Notes: generated by a model from the sequence alone, not told the origin. A DNA stretch of 64,000 nucleotides from Bacteroides faecalis (GCF_003865075.1 NZ_BHWB01000008.1:186001-250000), one strand, 5' to 3'; counted from the stretch's first letter, positions 1 to 8,855 are shown. A program made the numbers and translations.

Positions 1-243
1 TACATGGTAGTAGCGTTAGCCTATGCCATCATACGCAGATGTAAATGGTATGTAATTACCCTTTTCTCCATTATCATGGTCGGTATTTGGGGAACAGCAG
101 TTTATTCTTGTCATCATTACATCATTGATGTGCTACTTGGCATATCTTGTGCTTTACTCGGCATTCTGATCTTTGAGAAAGGATTGATGAAACTAGGCGG
201 CTTCCGTCGTTTTTTTGACAGATATTATAATTACATTAAATAA
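1..243 (+). CDS. PAP2-family phosphatase, C-terminal fragment
   Basis: The reading frame is open from the first base, so the gene starts outside the window and only about 80 C-terminal residues are visible. They hold two hydrophobic segments and the motif SCHHYIIDVLLG, which fits the last catalytic block (SxHxxxDVxxG) of PAP2 phosphatases, where the His and Asp act on a lipid phosphate at the membrane. The fragment ends in a short basic tail. The next gene, a UPF0104 flippase-like protein, starts 33 bp downstream on the same strand, so both probably act on membrane lipids or lipid-linked intermediates. The substrate cannot be told. An inositol-phosphoceramide-synthase-like role is also possible for this fold. 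Confidence 0.75.
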   Translation, partial: YMVVALAYAIIRRCKWYVITLFSIIMVGIWGTAVYSCHHYIIDVLLGISCALLGILIFEKGLMKLGGFRRFFDRYYNYIK

Positions 244-276
244 TAATCTGTGGTGAAACCACCTATTGACCAATAG

Positions 277-1278
277 ATGAAGAATAAATACCGTAATTTG
301 TTTCTCGCTTTCGGCATAATTGCTGTCCTGATAATGGTTTTCACTTTTGATATGAATTATCAGGAGTTATGGGAAAACGTGAAACGTGCGGGGATTTATT
401 TACCTCTGATTCTGTTGCTGTGGTTATTTATCTACCTGATAAATACTATATCGTGGTACATTATCATTCGTAGCGGTGGTAAGCTGGGATTTTCTTTTGC
501 TCGGCTTTACAAATTTACCGTTACTGGGTTTGCACTTAACTATGTAACCCCTGTTGGACTGATGGGTGGCGAGCCATATCGTATCATGGAACTCACTCCA
601 TATATTGGAGTAGAGCGTGCTACATCTTCTGTGATTCTTTACGTGATGATGCACATCTTTTCTCATTTTTGCTTTTGGCTGAGTTCTGTCTTGCTCTATG
701 TATGTCTTTATCCGGTGGGATGGGCAATGGGTATTTTACTTGTGGCAATCACTGTATTTTGTCTGCTGATTGTCGTACTGTTTGTGAAAGGTTATCAACA
801 TGGGATGGCAGTAGCTTGCATTCGTATGGGAAGCCGTTTGCCTTTTTGGAAACATCGGGTTATCCGCTTTGCCGAGAAACATCACGAACAACTGGAGAAT
901 ATCGACCGACAAATAGCTCTTTTGCATCAACAAAAGAAACGTACTTTCTATACAGCCCTTTTGCTGGAATATATGGCACGTGTAGTCAGTTGTCTGGAAA
1001 TATGGCTTATCCTGAATGTATTGACAACCAATGTCAGCTTTGCCAGTTGCATCCTGATTGCGGCTTTTTCTTCCTTGCTTGCCAATCTTCTATTCTTCAT
1101 GCCGATGCAACTTGGCGGTCGTGAAGGAGGCTTTGCCCTTGCTGTAAGCGGTCTGGCCCTTTCCGGAGCTTACGGAGTATATACCGCTCTTATCACCCGT
1201 TTGCGTGAAATCTTCTGGATCGTAATCGGACTTGCACTAATGAAAATAGGAAATAAAAGCGATAATAAATCATTTTAA
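277..1278 (+). CDS. UPF0104 / LPG-synthase-type flippase-like membrane protein
   Basis: A 333-residue polytopic inner-membrane protein with about seven or eight hydrophobic segments. The stretch NYVTPVGLMGGEPYR (about residues 88-102) matches the conserved N-x-x-TP-x-G-x-x-GEPYR block of the lysylphosphatidylglycerol-synthase transmembrane (UPF0104) family, whose members include the flippase half of MprF. There is no cytoplasmic aminoacyl-transferase domain, so it is the membrane part only, presumably moving or binding a lipid. It lies 33 bp after the PAP2 fragment and probably forms a lipid-remodelling pair with it. The substrate is unknown. Confidence 0.85.
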   Translation: MKNKYRNLFLAFGIIAVLIMVFTFDMNYQELWENVKRAGIYLPLILLLWLFIYLINTISWYIIIRSGGKLGFSFARLYKFTVTGFALNYVTPVGLMGGEPYRIMELTPYIGVERATSSVILYVMMHIFSHFCFWLSSVLLYVCLYPVGWAMGILLVAITVFCLLIVVLFVKGYQHGMAVACIRMGSRLPFWKHRVIRFAEKHHEQLENIDRQIALLHQQKKRTFYTALLLEYMARVVSCLEIWLILNVLTTNVSFASCILIAAFSSLLANLLFFMPMQLGGREGGFALAVSGLALSGAYGVYTALITRLREIFWIVIGLALMKIGNKSDNKSF

Positions 1279-1343
1279 GTTCCAAACTTCCTCTTTATTC
1301 TATCTAATTTTTTAAATTTGTCGGGCTTATAATATGTACGACA

Positions 1344-2516
1344 ATGAATAATTTTATCTTTTACAGTCCTACCGAATTTGTGTTCGGAAGAGGTACGGAA
1401 GCTCAGACCGGAGTGTTGGTAAAGAAATATGGTGCACATAAAGTAATGGTGGTTTATGGCGGTGGCTCTGTGGTTCGTAGCGGACTTCTGGCGTGTGTGG
1501 AAAAATCCTTGCAGGAAGCAGGTATCGCTTATTGTATGCTTGGTGGTGTACAACCCAATCCGGTTGATACGAAAGTGTATGAAGGAATAGAGCTTTGCCG
1601 TAAAGAACAGGTAGATATGATGCTTGCCGTAGGAGGAGGTTCGGTCATTGATACCGCAAAAGCCATTGCTGCCGGAGCTCCTTATGACGGTGACTTCTGG
1701 GATTTTTATATCGGGAAATCTATCGTGACGAAGGCCTTGAAAGTAGCTGTCGTACTGACTATTCCTGCTGCCGGAAGCGAAGGTTCCGGTAACACAGTCA
1801 TAACCAAGGTAGATGGTTTACAGAAACTCAGTCTTCGTGTTCCTAGTTTGCTTCGTCCTGTTTTTGCAGTGATGAATCCGGAATTGACATATACACTTCC
1901 TCCTTTCCAAACTGCCTGTGGTATTGCGGATATGATGGCGCACATTATGGAACGCTACTTCACCAATACCCAAGAAGTGGAAATAGGCGACTGTCTTTGT
2001 GAAGGAACTTTGCTTGCTATCATCAAAGAAGCCGCTACTGTGATGAAAGAACCGCAAAACTATGGTGCGCGAGCCAACTTGATGTGGTGTGGAACAATCG
2101 CTCATAACGGTACGTGTGGAGTTGGTTGTGAAGAAGACTGGGCTTCCCATTTTCTGGAACATGAAATAAGTGCTATTTATAACGTGACACATGGAGCCGG
2201 ATTATCAGTTATTTTCCCTGCCTGGATGACGTGGATGGTCGAACATCATGTAGATAAAATTGCCCAATATGCAATACGCGTATGGGGAGTGCCGGAATCA
2301 GAAGATAAGAAATCTGTTGCGCTTGAAGGAATCTCTCGTCTGAAAGCCTTTTTCAAATCTATTGGATTACCTGTTACCTTTGCGGAATTAGGTATCGAAA
2401 ATCCTGATATTGATCGATTGGCTGATAGCTTGCATCGTAACAAGGGTGAGTTGGTTGGCAACTACGTTCAACTTACCCAAAAAGATAGTGAAGAGATTTA
2501 TAGATTGGCTTTGTAA
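1344..2516 (+). CDS. iron-containing alcohol dehydrogenase (butanol dehydrogenase-like)
   Basis: 390 residues, the normal length for group III iron-dependent alcohol dehydrogenases. The nucleotide-binding motif GGGSVIDTAKAIA lies near residues 97-109. The metal-binding histidines are visible in MMAHIMERYF (about 197-206) and in HEISAIYNVTHGAGLSV (about 272-288). The family reduces aldehydes or ketones with NAD(P)H, and the BDH/YqhD branch is NADPH-dependent and often serves aldehyde detoxification or fermentation. The gene stands alone, 65 bp after the UPF0104 gene on the same strand. The exact substrate cannot be read from sequence. Confidence 0.92.
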   Translation: MNNFIFYSPTEFVFGRGTEAQTGVLVKKYGAHKVMVVYGGGSVVRSGLLACVEKSLQEAGIAYCMLGGVQPNPVDTKVYEGIELCRKEQVDMMLAVGGGSVIDTAKAIAAGAPYDGDFWDFYIGKSIVTKALKVAVVLTIPAAGSEGSGNTVITKVDGLQKLSLRVPSLLRPVFAVMNPELTYTLPPFQTACGIADMMAHIMERYFTNTQEVEIGDCLCEGTLLAIIKEAATVMKEPQNYGARANLMWCGTIAHNGTCGVGCEEDWASHFLEHEISAIYNVTHGAGLSVIFPAWMTWMVEHHVDKIAQYAIRVWGVPESEDKKSVALEGISRLKAFFKSIGLPVTFAELGIENPDIDRLADSLHRNKGELVGNYVQLTQKDSEEIYRLAL

Positions 2517-3009
2517 ATAAACTCTTATCATTGCTTTGTTTGTTGGATATTATGGGGTTATTTAGTGAAAATATTTATATGAATACTATTTGATACTATT
2601 GTTATTGGTATCTTGTTGAAATGATTGTCTTTAAATCTGGTGAAATAAAGAGGGATCTGTTCGTGAAATAGAAGATATTCTGAAAGTGAATTTTTATCCC
2701 TGTTACATTTCATATTGAACTGCGCTTCTAAAGTTTGGTGTCCAACTTTGGGTGTGCAGTTCAATGTTTTTTAATACTCTGTCATCCTGATTCGGTATCG
2801 CTTTTATACTATTATTAATATATATACTCTTAATCTAGTGTTTGAAAACGGTTTGCCTTCTATTGTCTGAAAACAACTATACTTCTTATTTGTTATTGGC
2901 TACCCGATGAAAAACCGTTCTGTCGGGTGATTGAATCAATAACAAAATATATGTCTATCGAAAAAGTTTGAGAACGGGATATGATATATATTTATGGTCT
3001 AATTCTTTA
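2517..3009. other. intergenic region before the recombinase gene
   Basis: About 490 bp without a credible gene. It contains a long imperfect hairpin at 2714-2764 (listed separately) and a short inverted repeat (ACCCGA at 2902-2907, TCGGGT at 2923-2928) about 85 bp before the recombinase start. The rest is AT-rich with no recognised promoter pair. Confidence 0.6.
2714..2764 (+). terminator. long hairpin followed by a T-run
   Basis: The outer arms ATTGAACTGC (2714-2723) and GCAGTTCAAT (2755-2764) are perfectly complementary, and an inner stem AAAGTTTGG/CCAACTTT closes on a TGT loop with one bulged base. GTTTTTT follows directly, so this looks like an intrinsic terminator on the plus strand. 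It lies about 200 bp after the alcohol dehydrogenase stop, so it could instead end a small RNA. Confidence 0.5.
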
Positions 3010-3960
3010 ATGAGTAGTAAAATAATGAAGTTAGCGACATTTATGAAGCAAGTAGCCGATAGGCTCCAAATGGGGGGAAACTTTGGAACTGCGCACGTAT
3101 ATAGGAGCAGTCTCAATGCCATTATTGCTTTTCATGGGAATGGGGATTTGGCTTTTCGGGAAGTGACTCCGGAATGGCTGAAAGGTTTTGAAATTCATCT
3201 TCGTAGCCGAGGATGTAGTTGGAATACGGTTTCCACTTATCTGCGTACTTTACGAGCGGTTTACAATCGGGCGGTGGATAGCCGTAAGGCTCCTTATGTG
3301 CCTTATTTGTTCCGTTCGGTCTATACCGGAACAAAAGCGGACCACCGTAGGGCATTGAACGATGAAGACATAAAAAAGGTATTTACTAGGTTGCCGGATA
3401 CTTTTGCCAGTATTCCTGTATTGCGGCGTACTCGGGATTTATTTGTTTTGATGTTTTTGCTTCGTGGACTGCCTTTTGTCGATCTTGTCTATCTTCGCAA
3501 AAGTGATTTGCGTGATAATGTATTGACTTACCGTAGACGTAAAACGGGGCGTCCTTTGTCGGTGACATTAACTCCGGAAGCTATGTCGATCTTGAATAGA
3601 TATGTAAATAGGAACAGCACCTCACCGTATTTATTTCCGCTTTTGACAAGTCGTGAGGGTACTCGGGAAGCGTATCGTGAATATCAGCTGGCTCTTCGCA
3701 GTTTCAATCGGCAACTCATGTTGTTGGGCGAAATACTGGGATTAGGTGACAGGCTGAGTTCATATAGTGCCCGCCATACCTGGGCTACAACTGCCTATTA
3801 TTGCGAAATTCATCCGGGAATCATTTCTGAAGCTATGGGACATTCTTCTATTACTGTTACCGAGACTTACCTAAAACCTTTCAGGAATAAAAAAATTGAT
3901 GAAGCAAATAAACGTGTAATAGATTATGTAAAATGCTTTGTCTCAGGTTTAATGTGTTGA
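3010..3960 (+). CDS. tyrosine site-specific recombinase (promoter invertase, Tsr type)
   Basis: A 316-residue tyrosine recombinase counted from the first in-frame ATG. An upstream TTG at 2968 would add 14 residues but looks less likely. The N-terminal part is a SAM-like core-binding domain. Catalytic residues are visible: Arg152 in LLRGLPFVDL, Lys178 in RRKTG, Arg255 in SARHTW, His278 in GHSS and Tyr287 in TETYL. The His of the usual HxxR motif is Tyr252 (YSAR). The small size and the position 10 bp before an inverted-repeat-bounded segment fit the Bacteroides Tsr recombinases, which invert promoters of neighbouring surface genes. The likely substrate is the site pair at 3971-3989 and 4253-4275. 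It could also act on distant sites. Confidence 0.88.
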   Translation: MSSKIMKLATFMKQVADRLQMGGNFGTAHVYRSSLNAIIAFHGNGDLAFREVTPEWLKGFEIHLRSRGCSWNTVSTYLRTLRAVYNRAVDSRKAPYVPYLFRSVYTGTKADHRRALNDEDIKKVFTRLPDTFASIPVLRRTRDLFVLMFLLRGLPFVDLVYLRKSDLRDNVLTYRRRKTGRPLSVTLTPEAMSILNRYVNRNSTSPYLFPLLTSREGTREAYREYQLALRSFNRQLMLLGEILGLGDRLSSYSARHTWATTAYYCEIHPGIISEAMGHSSITVTETYLKPFRNKKIDEANKRVIDYVKCFVSGLMC

Positions 3961-3970
3961 ATTTTAGTCT

Positions 3971-3989
3971 GTTACTTCGTAGGTAACGG
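3971..3989 (+). repeat. left inverted recombination site
   Basis: GTTACTTCGTAGGTAACGG is the exact reverse complement of 4254-4272. The site has 5-bp arms, GTTAC and GTAAC, around the 7-bp spacer TTCGTAG, the arrangement expected of a tyrosine-recombinase crossover site. A GGAAC extension on its inner side is matched by GTTCCC on the inner side of the right copy, with one extra C there. Confidence 0.85.
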
Positions 3990-4004
3990 AACTTAATAGC
4001 GGTG

Positions 4005-4036
4005 CAAATATGGAGATATTTTGGAAAACAAGCAAA
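4005..4036 (-). promoter_or_regulatory. leftward Bacteroides-type promoter inside the invertible segment
   Basis: On the minus strand TTTG (4033-4036) and CATATTTG (4005-4012) are separated by exactly 20 bp, matching the TTTG / TAnnTTTG promoter with one mismatch. Transcription would start near 3998 and run antisense into the recombinase 3' end. After inversion the same promoter would lie just before the right site and read into the gene at 4409 with a leader of roughly 165 nt. Confidence 0.65.
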
Positions 4037-4252
4037 CAAAAATGATATTTTTTCTGATAAACTACTAAAAAAAAGAAAATAGCACAATAAAACTACGGAT
4101 TTCTTTGTATCAGTACTTTTGTTACCTTCCAATATATAACAAAGATTTTCCTCCCCTCTGCTCTTTTTCGAAAGCAGGGGTAAATATGTTTCAATGTCGT
4201 TTTATCTGGTTTTTCGTTTAGATGGCTCTCAGAGAGCTGGTGCAAAGGTGTT

Positions 4253-4275
4253 CCCGTTACCTACGAAGTAACGGG
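4253..4275 (-). repeat. right inverted recombination site
   Basis: The core at 4254-4272 is the reverse complement of 3971-3989. This copy is the more symmetrical one, with perfect 8-bp arms (CCCGTTAC at 4253-4260, GTAACGGG at 4268-4275) around the 7-bp spacer CTACGAA. That symmetry is typical of a recombinase binding and crossover site. Confidence 0.85.
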
Positions 4276-4408
4276 GTAAATTCGTTGTTATCAAATGAAT
4301 AGTTAGGAGGCTATATGAAAATGAATGAGGCAAGGTAGGAGGTTTTCAATTAGACAACTAGAGACTATATTTTATTTTTTTTAATTTATAAATTAAAAGT
4401 TTTTTATT

Positions 4409-7400
4409 ATGAACAAAAAGTTTTTAAGTGTAGCCCTGTTTGGAGCGCTGTTGGCGGTTTCATCAGGCACATTTACGTCTTGTAAAGACTATGATGACGA
4501 CATCGACAGTTTGAGTGAACGTGTGGATGCAAATCAGGCAACATTGGACGCGAAGGTTAAAGAACTTCAGAATGCATTGGACGCTGCTAAGCAAGAAATT
4601 GCTTCAGCTAAAAAAGCCGCAGAGGATGCAAAAACAAGTGCAGAGAAAGCTGAGGCTGCTGCAAAAGAAGCTGCTGCTACTGCTAAAGCTGAAGCTATTG
4701 AAGAAGCACAGAAATTAGTCAATGAGCTAAAGGGTTCGATGGATCAGTATGATGAAAAGATAGCAGCGATTGATGCTACTCTTAATTCTATCAACGGTCA
4801 GTTGGATAAATTAGCTACCAAAGAACAATTAGCTGCTGCTGAAACTGCTCTTAAAACACAGATTTCAGCATTGGAAAGTTTCAAAGCTGCCATTGAGAAT
4901 CTGAATTTAGGAACTGAACTTCCGGAAATGAAGTCAAAGTTGAGTACATTACTCGCTGAAATGACTGAATTGAAAACAAAAGTAAGTAGCAATGCAGAAA
5001 GCATTAGTAATCTGAAATCTGAATTGTCAGCTCTTTCTACTGAGGTTAGCAATTTCCAGACAGGATTGAACACGTTGACTGATTTACTTTCTCAACGTCT
5101 GACTGCCTTGACATTTGCACCGTCTCAGTTCATCAATGGTATTGAAGTTGTCAATTTTGCAACTTTGAAATATACTCCTTGGAACAAACTGCTGGCTGAC
5201 GAGGCTGATGGAAATAAAGAAACTTCTATCAATGACGGAAAAACTACTGCTTATTATTATGCTAACCCGAGTAGCGTTAAAAAGTCAAGTATCAAGGGGC
5301 TGACCGTAATTACTAACGATGCTACTAATGAAATCAAGACCAGATCTGGTGAAAAGGTTTCTGCTACTATTGCTGATATTAGTGCTGCCGGTAAGGTAAC
5401 TGTAAACTTGAAGAAATTGAGTGAAGGTTCATTCAATCAGGTTTCTGATAAGGAAAATGTAGAGAAATTTGCTATGATGGCTATTCAGGCCGAAATTGCA
5501 CTGACTCCTGAAGAAGAACAACAAGGTATTTCACCGGTTGTAACTTCTGACTGGGCACGTTTGGCCGAAACTTCTGCTATTCCGTTTATCCATAATCAGG
5601 AAGCTGAAACTGAGAAAGATGCAGATATTGCTCATTTCTGGAATTATTCAACTATTCATGATGCTGCTAAAGCAACTGACGTATGTACTACAGAAGGACA
5701 ATTTGTCTTGAAACATCTGGCATATACTGACAATACTTTGAATCTGAATACATTGGTTGAAGTTTGCGATAAAGAAGGAAATAAATACAATGCTGCAGAC
5801 TACGGATTGGCTTTCGAATTTAACTTAGTAGATTATTTGTTGAAAGACAATGCAGAGCAGTCTACTAACCAGAAGGAATTTGCTACAATCAGCAAAGAAG
5901 GTGTTATCTCTTCTCGTTCTCGTAATGGAGAAGCTCTGAATAGAGATGCTATTGGTCGTGAACCTCTGGTACAGGTAATTTTGAGAAATACTGCTAACAA
6001 GGAAGTGGTAGATGTACGTTACTTTAAGATTGCTTGGACAAGTGAAAGAGTAAATAAGGATCTGGGAGAATTAATCGCAGCATTTACTCCGAACACCAAG
6101 TTTGCTTGTAATACTCCTTATGTAGGTATCGTAGGTACAGCTGAAATGAATGATAAGATCTACACTGTAGCTAAACAAAACGGTATCAGCAAGGAAGAAT
6201 TCCACGAATTGTACAAGCTGGATGGTAATGTTTATGCAAGTTTGGACGCTGCTAAGGCTGGTACTCCTGCTGTTACTACACTGGGTACTATTCAGGAGGT
6301 TCCTGCAGCTGGATCTGTTACAACATTCAACTTGCAGTGGGATATTGCTAATATTCAATTGACTAAGGAAGAATATGATGCAGGTAAGGCTGTAAGAACA
6401 GTATACGGACGTTATATCAGAAAGAGCGATGACGCTGAAACTTATACATTCAAGATTGTATTGACATTGACTGTTGATAAGATGGCATTTGTTGCCGGTT
6501 ATATACAGACATACTGGAATACAGCTGATTTGACTACTAGCAACATTAATAAGGCATTCCAGGTTAATCCTGCTCTGACTGACGATGCTGTTTATGGTAT
6601 CAGCAAATTCTATGATTGTCAGTTGATCGCTGATATGTTGAAGGGTTACAATAAGAATACTGGTATTACAGATGTTATTGATCTGGTTTCTAACGCAGAT
6701 GACGCAGAGTTCCAATTTGATGAAGCACGCGTTAAAGTTCTTCTTGGTAAAGAATGGAGCGTACGTCTCAATGGTACTAGCTTGTACAAAAACAACGTAA
6801 AAGCTGCTGAAATTAATGGTGGTATCATCCGTTTGTATGAGGAAACTCCTTCTGCTAACGCTCACAGTTTCGCAACTTCAACTGCTCAGGAATTGTTAGG
6901 AAAGAATGTTCCGGTGAAACTTGTTGCTACTAACTGTGCAAATATCACTGTTGAACTTGATCACTTCCTGGTTAATTTCATTAATCCGTTGGCTATGACA
7001 TTGGATGAAGTTAAGGAATCATTCAAAGACTTGCTGACTGGTGGTTCTACTATCAGCGTTGAAAAGATCGCTACTATCAAAGAAACCTTCGGTTTGAAAC
7101 GTACAGTTTGGGCTGACGGTAAAGAATTTGAGCCTACTAACAAGTTAGTTCAGTGGTACAATGTAGGTGGTGTAACTTGGGATTTGACTAATGCAACTAC
7201 AAACTTGAAGAAACAAGGAGAAAGCATTGTTATCTCTCCGGATGTTAAAGCAAGCAAATGGAGTGACTTTAAAGACAAATATGTATTGGAAGCTACTCCG
7301 TCTGAAGCAGGTGCAAAATCTCTGACATTCAAAAACAATAGTGGTGCTCATATCCAACAGGCATTCCAGATTGCAGTTCCTGTATATGTAAACACTAAGT

Positions 7401-7471
7401 GGTCTCCGACATTGGCTGACCCGGAAATGACAATCGTAGTATTGACTGTTAATTCTGGCGAAACTAAATAA
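4409..7471 (+). CDS. phase-variable S-layer-like coiled-coil lipoprotein
   Basis: 1020 residues. The N-terminus is a lipoprotein signal with lipobox TFTSC (Cys at about 25) followed by KDYDDDID, an acidic stretch like the Bacteroides surface-export signal. Residues of about 30-115 form an Ala/Lys/Glu-rich coiled coil and about 120-235 a second coiled coil. The remaining roughly 780 residues are beta-rich with no catalytic motif. The layout of recombinase, invertible promoter, this protein and then an OmpA-type protein resembles, as far as I recall, the phase-variable surface-layer locus described in B. thetaiotaomicron. A structural coat role is inferred from size, export signal and context, not from a recognised domain. 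With no fixed promoter seen in the 134 bp upstream, expression should depend on the segment orientation. Confidence 0.75.
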   Translation: MNKKFLSVALFGALLAVSSGTFTSCKDYDDDIDSLSERVDANQATLDAKVKELQNALDAAKQEIASAKKAAEDAKTSAEKAEAAAKEAAATAKAEAIEEAQKLVNELKGSMDQYDEKIAAIDATLNSINGQLDKLATKEQLAAAETALKTQISALESFKAAIENLNLGTELPEMKSKLSTLLAEMTELKTKVSSNAESISNLKSELSALSTEVSNFQTGLNTLTDLLSQRLTALTFAPSQFINGIEVVNFATLKYTPWNKLLADEADGNKETSINDGKTTAYYYANPSSVKKSSIKGLTVITNDATNEIKTRSGEKVSATIADISAAGKVTVNLKKLSEGSFNQVSDKENVEKFAMMAIQAEIALTPEEEQQGISPVVTSDWARLAETSAIPFIHNQEAETEKDADIAHFWNYSTIHDAAKATDVCTTEGQFVLKHLAYTDNTLNLNTLVEVCDKEGNKYNAADYGLAFEFNLVDYLLKDNAEQSTNQKEFATISKEGVISSRSRNGEALNRDAIGREPLVQVILRNTANKEVVDVRYFKIAWTSERVNKDLGELIAAFTPNTKFACNTPYVGIVGTAEMNDKIYTVAKQNGISKEEFHELYKLDGNVYASLDAAKAGTPAVTTLGTIQEVPAAGSVTTFNLQWDIANIQLTKEEYDAGKAVRTVYGRYIRKSDDAETYTFKIVLTLTVDKMAFVAGYIQTYWNTADLTTSNINKAFQVNPALTDDAVYGISKFYDCQLIADMLKGYNKNTGITDVIDLVSNADDAEFQFDEARVKVLLGKEWSVRLNGTSLYKNNVKAAEINGGIIRLYEETPSANAHSFATSTAQELLGKNVPVKLVATNCANITVELDHFLVNFINPLAMTLDEVKESFKDLLTGGSTISVEKIATIKETFGLKRTVWADGKEFEPTNKLVQWYNVGGVTWDLTNATTNLKKQGESIVISPDVKASKWSDFKDKYVLEATPSEAGAKSLTFKNNSGAHIQQAFQIAVPVYVNTKWSPTLADPEMTIVVLTVNSGETK

Positions 7472-7504
7472 TTGAAATCTTATTAGGATTTCAATGAAAT
7501 CTAA

Positions 7505-7545
7505 AAAGGAAGGCGTTCTCTTTTGAAAGAGAGAATGCCTTCTTT
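7505..7545 (+). terminator. hairpin between the S-layer-like and OmpA genes
   Basis: A long stem joins GGAAGGCGTTCTCTTT with AAAGAGAGAATGCCTTC (a few mismatches) and is followed by TTTC. A smaller hairpin, TTGAAATC/GATTTCAA, lies just before it at 7472-7494. It may end most transcripts after the abundant first protein and lower OmpA expression, or it may be a processing site. Confidence 0.6.
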
Positions 7546-7610
7546 CATAAAGAATAATATATAAGATGGATTGGAGAAATTTGCAGAACTTTATTATTAA
7601 CTGTAGACTT

Positions 7611-8702
7611 ATGAAGAAAAATATTTTAATCAGCTTAGTAGTATTACTCTGTACTACAATGACTTTTGCACAAGAACGGCAGATAAAAGAACCAGCTAAG
7701 GTTATCTTTCATCCTCATTGGTTCATACAGGCACAAGCAGGAGCTGCTCATACCATTGGTGAAGCAAAATTTGTCGATCTTATCTCTCCGGCTGCGGCTT
7801 TCAATGTCGGATATAAATTTGCTCCGGCATTCGGAGTACGTATTGGAGTCAGCGGTTGGCAAGCCAAAGGTGGTTGGGTTAGCCCGAAGCAAGATTATCA
7901 ATATAAATATTTGCAAGGAAATGCCGATATCATGGCAGACCTCAGTTCTTTGTTTTGTGGATTCAATCCGAAACGTGTCTTTAATGGTTATTTCTTTGCT
8001 GGAGTGGGTTTGAATCATGCATTTGATAATGACGAAGCAAATGCACTGGATACGAAAACCTATGAAATGGAATATCTTTGGAAAAATAGTAAAAATTTGG
8101 TTGCCGGACGTTTGGGATTAGGTTGTGACCTCCGTTTAAATGATCGTCTGGCTATTAATATTGAAGCAAATGCAAATTTATTATCAGATAAATTCAATTC
8201 GAAGAAAGCAGGAAACTGTGATTGGCAAATCAATGCTTTAGTCGGTTTGAGTATTAAACTCGGAAAGAGTTATAAAAAGATAGCTCCGGTATATTATGAA
8301 CCGGAAACTGTGGTAACAGAACAACCGAAACCTACCCCTGTAGTGGAACAACCGAAACCAAAGGCAGAAGTTGCTACTGTTGAACCTATGAAACAAAATG
8401 TTTTCTTTGCTCTGAATTCTGCGCGAATTCGAAATGATCAACAAGCTAAGATTGCTTTTTTAGTTGAATATCTGGAAAAATATCCTGCTTCAAAAGTGAC
8501 AGTAACCGGTTATGCTGATGTGAATACCGGAAATGCAAGAATTAATTCTAAACTTTCGGAAATGCGCGCGAAGAATGTGGCAGAAGCATTGAAAGCGAAA
8601 GGGATTGCAGCGGAAAGAATCACGATCGATTTTAAAGGTGATACTGTGCAACCTTATGATACTCCCGAAGAAAATCGCGTTAGTATTTGTATTGCAAAAT
8701 AA
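7611..8702 (+). CDS. OmpA-family outer-membrane protein (partner of the S-layer-like protein)
   Basis: 363 residues from ATG 7611. A further 15 residues upstream (ATG 7566) would precede the signal peptide MKKNILISLVVLLCTTMTFA, so the later start is chosen. After the signal, residues of about 25-215 form an eight-strand-type outer-membrane barrel, followed by a Pro-rich linker (repeated EQPKP) and a C-terminal OmpA domain (about 265-363, GYADVNTGNARINSKLS) that normally binds peptidoglycan. It follows the coiled-coil lipoprotein by 139 bp on the same strand and probably anchors or spaces the coat. It is a clear paralogue of the protein at 59145-60212 (both begin the barrel with WFIQ.Q.GA and share an SGWQ block). 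Confidence 0.88.
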   Translation: MKKNILISLVVLLCTTMTFAQERQIKEPAKVIFHPHWFIQAQAGAAHTIGEAKFVDLISPAAAFNVGYKFAPAFGVRIGVSGWQAKGGWVSPKQDYQYKYLQGNADIMADLSSLFCGFNPKRVFNGYFFAGVGLNHAFDNDEANALDTKTYEMEYLWKNSKNLVAGRLGLGCDLRLNDRLAINIEANANLLSDKFNSKKAGNCDWQINALVGLSIKLGKSYKKIAPVYYEPETVVTEQPKPTPVVEQPKPKAEVATVEPMKQNVFFALNSARIRNDQQAKIAFLVEYLEKYPASKVTVTGYADVNTGNARINSKLSEMRAKNVAEALKAKGIAAERITIDFKGDTVQPYDTPEENRVSICIAK

Positions 8703-8808
8703 TATCTATCAAGACCCCTTTCTTCATAATGATTGTGTGAAGAAAATAAGGTGTAGAGAAGGAGAAGACTGTGCTTGTGAAAGTATATCCTTTGAAACCT
8801 ACTCCTGT

Positions 8809-8850
8809 AGAGGATGCCCACTATAATGTTCCCCATTGGCATCCTCTTTT
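8809..8850 (+). terminator. terminator after the OmpA gene
   Basis: AGAGGATGCC (8809-8818) pairs perfectly with GGCATCCTCT (8838-8847), followed by TTT. It ends the rightward surface-protein transcription unit. Confidence 0.8.
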
Positions 8851-8855
8851 ATAAC

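Larger units (their letters stand above)
3971..4275. promoter_or_regulatory. predicted invertible promoter segment
   Basis: About 265 bp between two inverted copies of a 19-bp recombination site, placed between a tyrosine recombinase gene and a large surface-protein gene whose start is 134 bp beyond the right site. The segment holds a good leftward promoter (4005-4036), a weaker rightward TACTTTTG element (4114-4121) and a hairpin (CCCC at 4153-4156 through GGGG at 4177-4180). Recombination between the sites would flip the leftward promoter toward the surface-protein gene. As read here the strong promoter faces the recombinase gene, which predicts the OFF state for 4409-8702. Inversion itself is inferred. 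Confidence 0.8.

Noticed and set aside
669..1124. A 151-codon frame overlapping the UPF0104 gene
   Set aside because: It is a shifted frame of a clear membrane protein gene and shows no signal or family pattern.
4153..4180. The CCCC...GGGG hairpin as a terminator inside the invertible segment
   Set aside because: No T-run follows on either strand. It is noted only as part of the segment.
6071..6865. A 264-codon open frame on the minus strand inside the S-layer-like gene
   Set aside because: It is antisense to a well-supported gene and has low-complexity Ser/Ile/Cys composition typical of the complement of Ala/Lys-rich coding sequence.
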